Shown: one piece after another, positions 33,738-44,349 of the stretch
How positions within the stretch are numbered: the first letter of the stretch is position 1
Layout of the letters: every line of letters begins with the position of its first letter
DNA from: Heterohyrax brucei
Lineage: Eukaryota; Chordata; Mammalia; Hyracoidea; Procaviidae
Length of the DNA stretch: 64,000 nt
Assembly (NCBI GenBank): GCA_028571685.1
Contig: CM053141.1
Location: forward strand, 131,034,833-131,098,832
Reading direction: 5' to 3'
Translations under genes and position numbers: made by a program
The notes under the pieces: generated by a model
Seen by the model: the letters and a program-made list of their open reading frames with translations, nothing else
The model's database searches: none
What the model was told of the DNA's origin: nothing

Positions 33738-36480
33738 TGTTGCTGTTGTTAGGTGCCTTTGAGTCAGTTCCAGCTCATAGCAACCCTATGCACAATGAAA
33801 CAAAACGCTGCCTGGTCCTGCATCAGTCTCACAATCACTGTTATATTTGTGCCCATTGTTGCAGCCATGGTGTCAGTCCATCTCATTAAGTGTCTTCCTT
33901 TTTTCCCCTAGCCTTCTACTTTACCAAGCATGATGTCGTTCTACAGGGACTGGTCTCTTCTGATAATATATCTAAAGTATGTACCATGTAGTCTTGCTTC
34001 TGAGCAGCATTCTTGCTGGACTTCTTCCAAGACAGATTTTTGGCAGTTCTTCTGATAGTCACCCTCCTTACAATTCAAAGGCTTCAATTGTTCTTCAGTC
34101 TTAATTTATTCATTATTCAGCTTTTGCATGCCTATTAAAACAAAACAAAAAACACTGCTATTGAGTTGATTCTGACTGACAGAGACTCTATTGAAAGTAC
34201 CACAAGTTGGGTCAGGTGTACCTTAGTCTTCAAGGTAACATCTTTGCCTTAAAGAAGTCTTTTGCTGCAGTTTTGCCCAATGCAATGTATCATTTGCTTT
34301 CTTGACTGTTGCTTCAGTGAGTGTTAATTGCAGATTCAAATAAAATGAAATCTTTGACAACTTTAATCTTTTCTCTGTTTATCATGATGTTGCTTATTGG
34401 TCCAGTTGTGGAGATTTTTGCTTTTTTGATATTGAGGTGTAATCTGTACTGCAGGCTGTAGTGTTTGATCTTTATTCATATTCACTTCAAGTTCTCTTCA
34501 CTTTCAGCAAGCAAGGTTGTATCATCTACTTATTTCAGGTTGTTAATGAATCTTCCTTCAATCAAGACACTCTGTTCCTCTTCTTACAGTATAGCTTCTT
34601 GGATATATTTGCTCAGCATACAAATCGAAAAAGTACAGTGAATGGATACAACCTTGACACATACCCTTCCTGAATTTCACCCACTCAGAATTCCCTTTTT
34701 CTTTTCAAATGACAAATTTTTGATCTATGTACAGGTTCCACATGAACAGAATTAATTGTTCTGGAGTTGCCATTCTTTCAAATGTTATCCTTAATTTGCT
34801 ATGGTCAACACAGTTGAATGTGTTTGCATAGTCAATCTCTGCTTTCAGCTAAGATCTTTCTGATACCAGTAATGATATCCCTGGTTCCATGTCCTTTTCA
34901 GAATTGATCTTATTTTTAACAGTTACCTGTCAATGTCCTGCTGCAGCTACTTTTGAATATCTTCAGTAAAAGTTTACTGAATTTTGTACTTCCTGCATTT
35001 AGTTGAATCATGTTTCTTTGGCATAAGCATAAATATGGATCTCTTCCAATCTTGGAACAGATAAGTGAACATTTCCAGAGCTGCATTAGCTTATTGAAAC
35101 ATCTCAATTGATATTTCATTGATTTCCTAGAGCCTTGAGCTTTTGCCAGTGCCTTCAGTGAAGCTTGGGCCTCTTCTTTCAGTACCATTGGTTCCTAATC
35201 ATATTCTACTTCTTGAAATGGTTAAATATCAACTCATTTGTTTTGGTATAGTAACTCTGTATATTTCTTCTATCTTATTTTGTTACTTCCTGTATCATGT
35301 AATATTTTCAGCATGTAATCCTTCAATATTGTCATTTGAGGCTTCAATTATTTCTTTAGTTGCTTTAACTTCAGAAATGCCCACTTATTCTTCCTTTTTG
35401 GCTTTTAAACTCCAACTCTTTGTACATGTCATTACAATTCTTTGTCTTCTTAAACTGTTCTTTGGAATCTTCTGTTAAGCTCTTTTACTTCATTATTTCT
35501 TTGATTTATATTAGCTACTTGAGGTTCGGAGCAAGTTTCAGAGACTTTTCTGACATCCATTTTTGCCCTTTTCTTTCTTCCTGTATTGTGTCCTTGATGT
35601 CATTCCACAGTGCATCTGGTCTTTGGCATTTGTGTTCAGTGCATCAGCTCTAGAGATGGTCTCTGTATTTGAGTGTGAGATACTCAAAATTATACTTTGG
35701 CAGTCATGGACTTGCTCTAATTTTCTTCAGCTTCAACTAGATTTGTATATGAGAAATTGATTTGCAGTTGGCCCCTGGCCTCATTCTGAGTGATGATGTT
35801 AAGCTTTTCCATTGTTTCTTTCCACAAGTGTAATAGGTTTGATTCCTGTATATTGTATCTGGTGAGGTCTATGTGTATAGTCACCATTTGTGTTGTTGAA
35901 AAAAGATATTTTCAGTGCGATCTCTGGCATCGTGTCTATCACAAAGGCCATATTTTCCAACTAATGATAATTTCTTCTTTGCTTCAGACTTTCGCATTTC
36001 AATCACCAGTAGTTATTGATCTGTCTTGAATGCAAGTTTGATCCATTTCGGACTACAAAAGCTGGTAAAACAGCAACAACAACAGCACCAAAAAAAGACT
36101 AAAAATACTTCATCTTTGGCCTTAGTGGTTGGTGTGTAATTTTGAATAGTAGTCATATTAACAGATCTTCCTTGTAGGCTAATGGGTATTATACTATAAC
36201 TGATGGTAATGTACTTCAGGATAGATCTTGAGTTTTTTTTTTTTTTTTTTTTTTTTTTGGATGATGAATACAAGGCCACTCTTCTTCAGGTTGTAATTTC
36301 CTGGTGTAGTAGACTGTATGACTGTCTAATTCAAAATGTCAAATAACATCCATTTTGCTCAGCTGACTCTTGTGTGCCATGGATAACCCTGCTGGTATTT
36401 GAATACCAATAACTTGGCTCTCAATGTCACAGCTACATACACTCCCCACAGTATGTCAAACTGACAAATGGGGGAGGTTA
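33738..36480 (-). mobile_element. Bov-B, near full length with deletions (about 2.7 kb)
   Basis: The left edge is the 3' tail ('tgttgctgttgttaggtgcc') and the right edge is the 5' end ('gtcaaactgacaaatgg'). Landmarks along it match the 27.9-31.0 kb copy in the same order: 'aagcatgatgtcg', 'ttatcatgatgttgc', 'tgatatccctggttcc', 'ctctgtatatttcttc' and 'ggccttagtggttggtg'. It is shorter through several deletions, and carries a nested AfroSINE scrap at 34138-34190 and a T run at 36235-36258. The coding frames are destroyed. Confidence 0.88.
34138..34190 (-). repeat. AfroSINE scrap inside Bov-B
   Basis: 'acactgctattgagttg' and 'attctgactgacagagactc' are the reversed AfroSINE tail, preceded by an A-rich 'aaaacaaaacaaaa'. 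Bov-B sequence continues on both sides, so this is a very short nested insertion. Confidence 0.7.
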
Positions 36481-36486
36481 TTTGGT

Positions 36487-36642
36487 TAACCCACTGCCAT
36501 CAACTCAATTCCAACTCACAGAGACACTATAGTACAGAGTAGAACTGATCCACAGAGTTTCCAAGGAGTGCCTGGAGGATTCAAACTGCTGACTTCATGG
36601 TTAACAGATGTAGCAGTTAACCACTATGCTACCAGGTGAGTG
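36487..36642 (-). mobile_element. AfroSINE
   Basis: Clear reversed copy: 'ccactgccatcaactcaatt', 'cagagtagaactgatcc', 'ccaaggagtgcctggagg' and 'ccactatgctaccagg'. It sits seven bases beyond the Bov-B 5' end. Confidence 0.92.
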
Positions 36643-36989
36643 ACACATAAATTGTTACTTAGACTCAGATTTTTAGACTCCCAATACTCTTGCTTTTTTA
36701 CAAAATTCCAGTTAAAATGAGAAAAGAGTGAAGAGTAAAGAGGGAGACATCATGAAAGCTTAGAGTACCATCCTTCATGTGACTAGATATTTTCAGTAGA
36801 ATAAAATTCCCTAAATGTAAAATCTAGGTGATATAGAATGCAGGAAAGCAGTCAGGATTCTGCATTGTAAGCAACAGAAACTAACTCTGGATGATTTAAG
36901 TGTCTTAGTTTGGATTCCAGAAGGAGACTGAGGCAAAGATCTATATGCAAAAAGCTTATTTTGAATCCCAGTAAATATGACTGGAAGAC

Positions 36990-37150
36990 TGGAGAAGTGA
37001 TAAAAAAGAAGGCAGGAAAATGAATATCTGAGACTTTAGCTTCTGTATTCTGTTTATAAGAGGTGGGAAATGATTTATCAAACATAGAAAAGTAGTCAAG
37101 AGACTCTCCAAAAAAGGATAACAAATATTCACAAAAGAAGCTAATAATGG
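36990..37150 (+). repeat. Diverged direct repeat, unit 1
   Basis: It contains 'ggcaggaaaatgaatatctg', 'agactttagctt' and later 'ggataacaaatattcac'. A second unit at 37740-37900 has 'ggcaggaaaagtgagtttctg', 'ggactttaactt' and 'caataacgaatatccat' in the same order. It may be two old LTRs or a local duplication. Confidence 0.5.
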
Positions 37151-37739
37151 TGAACTATCAAACAAGGTACAACTCCACCAGTTGAGGCAAAGGAGCTGGG
37201 TATTATGAACTACCTCCCAGCAGTTATTGACTGAGAACTGCTCCCCTAGAATATTAATTCTGTAGTATCTCTAGTCTACCCTGTGAGCAGACAGAATGGG
37301 TTCAGATAGACATCCAAAGTCTGCCAGCAAAAATCTGGTGTTCTTAGTTAGAAGTTGGCTAGAAGGCAATGAAAACATATGGGGAGATGTGGCATAAAAG
37401 AGAGAAGTTTACTGCTACATTAAGAAAAATAATATGCTAGAGGAATATTAGGTTGTGAACATTATCAGAAACTGAAAGAACTAGATTCAGAACTGAGTAT
37501 TCTAGAAAAATTTCCAAAATTCTTCCATGGACTGCATTCTGTGATGATTTGAAAACTATCTCTCACAAAGCACTGGGAACTGCACCTTCAACCTCTGCAT
37601 AATTAGTCGTAAATGTATGACGCCAATGTTAGCACTGCTATTCTGGCTACTTATGTTTCTTTAGTTCATCATCTCCGAAAACTTCCAAGACTGGGCCAGC
37701 TTCTCTTAATTGTCAAAGCCTAGATCTTTGCCTGTGCTT

Positions 37740-37900
37740 TAGCTGCAAGGGAGGCAGGAAAAGTGAGTTTCTGGGACTTTAACTTCAATAATGGGAAGCA
37801 GTCCTTGTACAAGAGATAGGTGAGTTCTCAGACAAAAGGAGTTAGGAAACTGTTTCTCCAGAAAACAATAACGAATATCCATAATATATAGTCAATAATT
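37740..37900 (+). repeat. Diverged direct repeat, unit 2
   Basis: Partner of the unit at 36990-37150, about 750 bases downstream in the same orientation. The order of matching blocks is preserved with small gaps. Confidence 0.5.
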
Positions 37901-40807
37901 TTTTAATCCAGAATTTTAAATTTCTTTGTTATACTAGTTTTCAGAAATTAGCTATACATTAAAGTTTTCCATCAAAAAGAGTGAAAAAGAATACTTGCTA
38001 CAAGGCCTTATCTGAGAGGTATAATGATTCCTTAATGTTTTGTCTTAACTCTATTGGTTTTCTTAATGTGCCATTGTTGATCTTTTTGGATCAAAATTCT
38101 TTACTTGCCTGGCTTTCTCCTTGCTTTCCTTTTTCAAAAATGTTGACATGTGAGAAGGTTTGCTGTATAAGACAGAGTCTTTCTCCAAATGCATACCAAG
38201 GGCACTTTCAAAAGCTGAAAGCAGCAGGCTCTTCTTCTCTGTTCAATCTATGAGTCACTCACTCACTCATTATATGCATCATGAGCCCAAGTGTAACCAT
38301 AAATCTTTGAAAGCAATGAATTTCGGCAACACTACAGTGTGCACCAACACCTATCTGAGGCAAAGGAAGAGGTAAAACACAAAGACAGGAAGAACTTGGC
38401 CTCAAAAGAATGCATAACCTCATTCATTGTATAAACTAGACAAGAATATAAATGACTATAATAGAAGGGAATAATAAACAGCGAGATAATTACTATGGGA
38501 ATGGAGAGAGGAGCAAAATCATCTTAATAAGGCCTGACTGAGCAGGAGGTAAGGGCCTTTGAAAAGCCTTTGAGATTTGGGGGGACTTGAACAAGTAGTG
38601 TTAGGGTGTGGTGAGTGTATCTGTAATAGAAAACAAATTTTAAAAACACAAATTGTATGTGAGAAAGAATAAAAAGTTAAATATGCTTCAAATATTTAGT
38701 ATTTATAGAATAAGTGGGGGTGGGGATACAGGTAGAAAAGCACTATGTGAATGATTACCTTGTGCAGAATCTAATCCCTGTGGAGAAAAGCATTCTAGGA
38801 ATCCCATATAATCCCCAAAGAGAAAATGTGACCTTAGCCTAGTCTAAGCTGTGTATTTTTTCTTATGTTGGGCACAGTGTCCACTTTTTTGCTATCTACA
38901 AGCAGTTAACTTATTGCCTTTGAAGAAGAAATTTGCTTTAGAATTCAAATTATCTTCAGACCAGTTTTACATTCAGAGATAAAAATGTGTGTGCATGTAT
39001 CAAATGTTGTATAGATATTATTTTATTGAACTGAGAAACTGATGTCTCTTTATGCTCTAAGTTTTACATCTTTCTGAATATCTCAGTTTTATAGTGACAA
39101 GTACCTTAGAGATAATGAGCCAGATAGAGCTGTTCACAAAAGCACAGAACAAAGTTTCAAATGAGTGTTTCTCACACTTTATTATTTTATTTCTGCCAGT
39201 GCTCAGTGGCTAAAATAATGTCATTAAACCAGTTTCCACTAAGTATGACAAACTGTTCTAATTAAGTTGCTTAAAACACATTCTATTCCAAACATATGTG
39301 CAACCAAATGTGTTTTTTAAATTAATTTTCCCTTGCTCTTTTGTGAAAATTAGAGCTATTTCATCATTCTAAATGTGAATTTGTAAAATGGAAATATTAG
39401 AAACTAGGATTTGTGACAATAAAATGGATTTCCTGCTTACTGAAATATGTATCAGCAACACATGTTATATAAAATAAGAAAACAAAATAACACTAAGCAA
39501 AAGAGTGCTTAACTTCTAAAGTAATAAAAGTCTTAACCAATTTATAAAAATTTAGATACTATGCTGCAGGTAATGGTAAGCAAATCAGGAGTTCTATCCA
39601 AAGAAGTGAGAATGTAAGGCTGCTATTCTTATAATATTACTCTGCCAATAGTAAGGAAAAATAGAAGACTAAAGAAGGTAAATTGTACACTCACACATTA
39701 TGGATGAAATGGGAGGTGGAGTAACATAAAACTAAGAGCACGGGCTTTTGAATCAAAAACTGTAAGGTAAATCTATTAGTCTCTTAAAATTCTTTTCATG
39801 TCTTTTGTAGGACTGAGTCTTACAAGCTAAGGTGTGGCATGAATTGAATTATAAACTTTGGGAGAATTATGTAATAAAGGTTACTGTCTTACACTGTTGT
39901 ATCATTGAAGGATGAAAACATCAAACAATTCATGCTTCCCCCGCCCCTGCTCAGTGTTTATAAAATATTTCCACCTATAGAAAGTTTCTTTCTAAAATTA
40001 AATTGTATTTGCTTAGAATACATTTTAATATTTTGAAACCTTTTAAAATCTGTATCAGGGACTCCTTGTAACTCAAACGATTAGGCATAGCAATAGGATA
40101 CATTAAATTCTAGCTTTAAAAGATGTTAAATAAGCTTCTTGTCTGGCCCACCTTCTAATTACTCACAGAAATAGTAACTAGGCATCAATTCTATAAATAC
40201 TAACATTGTTGTCTTGGAAGACAGTTTCAAGACAGAAATAGACAGTTTTACATAACCCCCTCCAATACTTCATTTCAGCCTCTTAAAAGTGTATTTGCAG
40301 CAAATGGGCCCTTGATAGGCTCTTGAGGGTGCTGTTCTAATCCGTATCAAATGCTCAGCAAGAGTTAATGCTAAAGTTATTCTACAGTTAAGGTATTTAA
40401 AATGCTTCTAATCAAAATAATTTGTTTAGTATTGTAAACAGTAGAACTAAGAGACACAACGGATCCATTATCTCAATGTTTAAGTTAGCTTCAAAGGAAC
40501 TCTTACAAATATCTAGAGGTATGTGCTGATATCCTTCTGCCCTATATGTCTGTTTCAAAAGTGGAATGGTTGTCTCTGGAGCCAGCACACCTATCTGCCC
40601 CAAACAATTAACTACAGATGACAATTGTGTTTCCTGAGCATCTGGTGCCTAAACTATATGGATTATTCTTTGTTTAATCTTCTATTCAGAGCAGACACAG
40701 AGATATTTTTAAAAGATAGAATAGATCTAGTAGCACTGATTTGTCTTAATACTCTTTAAATCTCACTCTTTAGATGAAGTCCAAATTTCGTATACATGTC
40801 TATAAAG

Positions 40808-40924
40808 CCTCCATGATCTGGCTCCCGTCTTCTTTCTCTCAATAGTCTGTTTTATATCTGAGATCCTGTGGATCATCAAACCCACAAAGCTCTTGCTGAC
40901 TTCAGAATGAACCATCCCCCACAC

Positions 40925-40971
<47 letters not shown>

Positions 40972-41101
40972 CCATGATCTAGCTCTCGCCTTCTTTCTCT
41001 CAATAGTCTGTTTTGTATCAGAGATCCTGTGGATCATCAAACCCACAAAGCTCTTGCTGACTTCAGAATAAACCATCCCCCACGCAACACACACACACAC
41101 A
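40808..41101 (+). repeat. Tandem duplication of about 161 bp with (CA)n
   Basis: The unit begins 'cctccatgatct' at 40808 and again at 40969. Both copies contain 'ttctttctctcaatagtctg', 'gagatcctgtggatcatc' and 'ccacaaagctcttgctgac' and end in 'accatcccccac' plus CA repeats. The units differ at only a few positions, so the duplication is fairly recent. The CA run at 40927-40969 is much longer than that in unit 2 (41089-41101). Confidence 0.93.
40927..40969. repeat. (CA)n microsatellite
   Basis: Uninterrupted CA repeats of about 43 bases at the boundary of the tandem duplication. The long cysteine-valine and threonine-histidine frames across it are artefacts of the repeat. Confidence 0.97.
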
Positions 41102-41214
41102 TCCCATCACCACCACCACTTGTTCCCACAGTGTGATCCTGTCTACTCAGCACCTGATTGAATTCCTACGAACTTTGGGGTCCCAACATAATCACGTGTT
41201 CCTGAATTTCTTTA

Positions 41215-41540
41215 AAAAAGTGAGGCCAAGAGGAAGACGGAATTTCTGGGACTATCAAAAGAGGATGCATGGGCCTTCTTTCTAAGAAGTGCCCATCAAG
41301 TTAATTTTGCTCCATCACATATATGTTACATTGCTGGTTTTCAAATTTCTTGGATAACTTCTCTGATTGACTCAGTTTGGTAAAAAAAATTTAGGGGATT
41401 GGATTTGAGAGGGCAGACGACAAGTCACTTGGCAACTAATAATCAATGGGTCTCCTGTATATGGGATGCTTTTGAGAGAAGAGGGGATCACTGAGGTGAG
41501 AAAACCACCAGAGTATATATACTATGCTCTTTTCATAGAT
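41215..41540. other. Non-coding stretch, nothing recognised
   Basis: No repeat core or coding similarity is apparent. Confidence 0.4.
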
Positions 41541-41544
41541 CATT

Positions 41545-41762
41545 ATGGTAGGTGCAGTTCTTGACTGCTGCTTCCATGGATGCTGAGTCCACACTCACAA
41601 ATGATTGTGGATCTGAGTAAAATGAAATCCTTGACAATTTCAACATTTTCCCTATCAAGATGCTGCTTATTGGTCTAGTTGTGCAGACTTTTTTATCTTT
41701 ATTCTGAAGTATAATCCACATTGCAGGATGGGTCAGTTATTTCAGCTAATTTAGTTACTGTT
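41545..41762 (-). mobile_element. Bov-B fragment, left arm of an inverted duplication
   Basis: Reversed Bov-B from 'ttgactgctgcttccatgg' through 'aaaatgaaatccttgacaat' and 'gctgcttattggtctagttg' to 'gaagtataatccacattgc'. The Bov-B match ends there but similarity to the right arm at 42744-42935 continues for about 35 non-Bov-B bases ('aggatgggtcagttatttc', 'agctaatttagtta'). Confidence 0.8.
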
Positions 41763-41954
41763 GCATGCTTCAACACAAGTTAAGTCCATTGTTAGATTAG
41801 TGACATTATTGTTAAACTAGTGACATTGCTTCACCTGCTCAAAGGTAACATCTTAAAATTTATCAGAAGTATACTTGAGAACAGGAAATATTGCTCAGGA
41901 TTCTTAGGTAAACATTTAGTCATATGGAAAAAAAACAAAAACAAAAAACCACAG

Positions 41955-42128
41955 AAATGAACTCACTGCTTTGGAGTAGATCCCAACTCCTAACAACCAA
42001 ATAGGACAAAGTAGAATCGCCTTGTAGTGTTTGCATGGCTGTAAATGTTTACAGAAGAAGACTGCTCCATCTTTCTTCTGTGGAGCAGCTGGTAGGTTTG
42101 AATTGCCAAGTCATATAGTTATATTTTG
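41955..42128 (-). mobile_element. AfroSINE, longer subtype, reverse
   Basis: 'gagtagatcccaactcc', 'ggacaaagtagaatcgcc', 'gaagactgctccatctttc' and 'tctgtggagcagctggtagg' follow the longer AfroSINE pattern. It lies between the arms of the inverted duplication. Confidence 0.82.
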
Positions 42129-42134
42129 GAAAAG

Positions 42135-42740
42135 GTCCACAAAATTCAAATGAAAAGGAAATTACTTGAAAAAATGTCAGTGTTATTACACAAGATTCCA
42201 GAATGGTAAGAATTGCTAAACTATGGAACTCAATTACACTTTGAACTTTTCTCTTCTGGCTCTGGTGTGCTTTCTTCCTGTTGCATTCATTTGCATATCA
42301 CTTGAGTTTTATACTGCACGTGCGAAAAACCTTTGTTGAATTGTGTAAGTGAAAAAATAGTGGAGACACTCTCCTCAAAAGGAAAATTTGTGATGCCTAA
42401 CTGCAGATAATCTAGATAATTACTACATTAGTTCCTCATAGTAAAATATTTTATTGTACTCCTACCTTTTAAAATAAGTTCAGTATTTTTGCATCTGTTC
42501 TTTTGCATTTTTACGTTGTTCATTTGGCTGTACAGTACTGCTTCTTGGTCTTTCAGATATCTTAGGAAAAAATATAAGGATTTCTCCTCCATTCCAGAAT
42601 TCTTCAAAGTGTGACTGTCATAATTCTAGTATTTAAAGAATTTTTTTCTCTGGAAATAGTTTGTAAGTTAATAAACTAAGGGAAGTTAATAAACTTTGTA
42701 ATATAGAACTGTTGCTAATCCACCGAAGAACTGTGCACAT
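42135..42740. other. Non-coding stretch within the inverted duplication
   Basis: No element core is recognised. AT-rich, with a short partial duplication near 42662-42696 ('aagttaataaactaaggg' and 'aagttaataaactttg'). Confidence 0.45.
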
Positions 42741-42743
42741 TTC

Positions 42744-42935
42744 AGCTAACTAAACTAGCTGAAATAATTGACCCATCCTGCAATATGGATTGTACTTCAA
42801 AATGAAGAAAACAGAAATCTTCACAACTAGACCAAAAAGCGGGATCATAATAGCAAAAACACTGAAACTCAAGGATTTCATTTTACTCGGATCCACAATC
42901 AACATCCATGGAAGCAGCAGTCAACTAGGCTGTAA
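42744..42935 (+). mobile_element. Bov-B fragment, right arm of an inverted duplication
   Basis: It begins with the non-Bov-B block 'actagctgaaataattgacc', then Bov-B: 'ggattgtacttcaaaatg', 'cttcacaactagaccaaaa', 'ctcaaggatttcattttac' and 'tccacaatcaacatccatgg'. It is the reverse complement of 41545-41762 with modest divergence and small indels. Confidence 0.8.
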
Positions 42936-42946
42936 CACCAGATTAG

Positions 42947-43137
42947 TGCTTTACCCGTTGCCATCCGGTTGATTCTGATTCATAGAGACCATATAGAATA
43001 GAGTAGAACTGCCCCATTGGGTTTCTAAGCCTGAAAATCTTTATGGAAGACGATTGCCACAACTTTCTCCCACAGAGTACCTGGTCGGTTTGGTTAGGAG
43101 CTGAGTACCTAACCACTGTACCACCAGGACTCTGACT
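42947..43137 (-). mobile_element. AfroSINE, longer subtype, reverse
   Basis: 'ttgccatccggttgattctg', 'gagtagaactgccccattgg', 'ctgaaaatctttatggaag' and 'cctaaccactgtaccacc' cover a full-length copy of about 190 bases. Confidence 0.9.
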
Positions 43138-43139
43138 AC

Positions 43140-43720
43140 TACACCAGGAGACCAAAACTAGGACACGGGGCTTAAAAATAAAGATTTAGATGAGGAAACA
43201 GACCTTGAAACTTATGTATATACTAAGACATGACACATGGGAGCAAACTTAAATATTCTATTAGTAAAATGTTACAACTGGCAACGAAATATAAATATGT
43301 CAGTCTTTAGAATACAGAGAAATAGATTGTTTCTACATGTATTACTGCCACTTTCATTAAATCCATTTATCTTCACATTATATATCATTTACTAAAAATC
43401 AAACAGAATGTATTAATCATAGAAGAACAAAGAAAACTACACTGGCTCCTAATGGTTTTCATACTGACAGAGGATTTTCGTGTAGATGAAGACAGTAATT
43501 GTAGATATTATGCCCTGCATATGTTAAATACATATCTTCATTGTGGGCAAAGGAAATAAAAAAAGCATGAATGATAAGGATGAATTCACTGACATAAGTA
43601 AACATGTAAGAATGGACAGTTCTACTCTGTTGTACAAGGTCACCATGTGAGGTAGTTGACTTAATGACACATACCAACAACAACATCGCCCCTGCTGGCT
43701 GCTGAGCAACCCCTTGCCCA
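43140..43720. other. Non-coding stretch with a SINE-like scrap
   Basis: At 43615-43685, 'ggacagttctactctgttgt' and 'caaggtcaccatgtgagg', ending 'accaacaacaacat', resemble a degraded plus-strand AfroSINE or Bov-B 3' end. The rest is unrecognised. Confidence 0.45.
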
Positions 43721-43723
43721 GGA

Positions 43724-44275
43724 GTTTATTTATTTATTTGTTTGTTGTGATGGAGTGAAAGTGTACAATCAAGTTTAAATTTGCATGCCCACGTATCTGC
43801 AGCTCCTTCTGCTCTCCTTGCCCCCTGACAGCACATTTCTCCTTTCCATTCTATACATGTCGTATCCTCTTAACAGTCTCCTATCCCCTCCTCTTCACCC
43901 TCTCCTCTCCCTTCTAGTAAGAGGCAAGTAGGACAGCATCCTATAGATGCACAGAACCATAAAGTGCACACACAATATGGTCAGTCTGTGTCCTCAAGTC
44001 CAATTCATCCCTGTTCAAAGAGTTGACCTCAGTAATGACTTATGATCAGGGACAGCATCAGATCTAGGGACAAGTTCCCAAGGGAACCTCCAGGCCTTCA
44101 GACCATCAATTGCTGTCTTTTCATGGAGTTCTCAAGGTGCACTGCTTTTTTTTCTTGTGTTGGCACTGTGACTCAACATTGTGAGCCCCATCACAGCTTT
44201 CATTGGTGGTGGCTGGGCACCATTTGCCCAAGAATTTATGATGGATGTCAGGACAAATGGTACCTAGGAACCAGC
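43724..44275 (-). mobile_element. L1 3'UTR fragment
   Basis: It begins with a T-rich poly-A equivalent ('ttatttatttatttgtttg'), then 'gatggagtgaaagtgtaca', 'catagatgcacagaaccat'-like sequence and 'tggtggtggctgggcacc'. The order matches the 3'UTR of the full-length L1 at 53.5-54.5 kb. It covers only about half of that UTR, so this is a strongly 5'-truncated insertion. An AfroSINE scrap follows at 44283. Confidence 0.88.
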
Positions 44276-44282
44276 CAGAAAC

Positions 44283-44345
44283 TAAAACCAAACCCAGTGA
44301 TGTCGAGTCAGTGCCAACTCATAGTGACCCTATACACTAGTGGAT
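44283..44345 (-). repeat. AfroSINE scrap, reverse
   Basis: 'aaaccaaacccagtgatgtc', 'gagtcagtgccaactcatag' and 'tgaccctata' are the reversed tail and part of the body only. Confidence 0.8.
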
Positions 44346-44349
44346 ATGA

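Larger units (their letters stand above)
36650..40780. other. Largest repeat-poor stretch in the window
   Basis: About 4.1 kb with no L1, Bov-B or AfroSINE core. It contains a diverged direct repeat pair (36.99-37.15 and 37.74-37.90 kb) and a possible MIR scrap at 39727-39790 ('aagagcacgggcttttgaat'). None of the open frames has coding character. This part could be old single-copy sequence. Confidence 0.5.
40735..41215 (+). mobile_element. L2-like LINE fragment
   Basis: 'gatgaagtccaaatttcgta' followed by 'aagcctccatgatctggctc' fits the L2 consensus order of 'ataaagtccaaactcc' then 'aaggccctccatgatctgg'. The fragment contains an internal tandem duplication with CA repeats. Old and diverged. 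Confidence 0.6.

Noticed and set aside
35143-35478. A 111-codon plus-strand membrane-protein-like frame
   Set aside because: Antisense to the second Bov-B copy, same reason.
40763-41100. Open frames of cysteine-valine or threonine-histidine repeats
   Set aside because: They are translations of the CA microsatellite and its flanks, not proteins.
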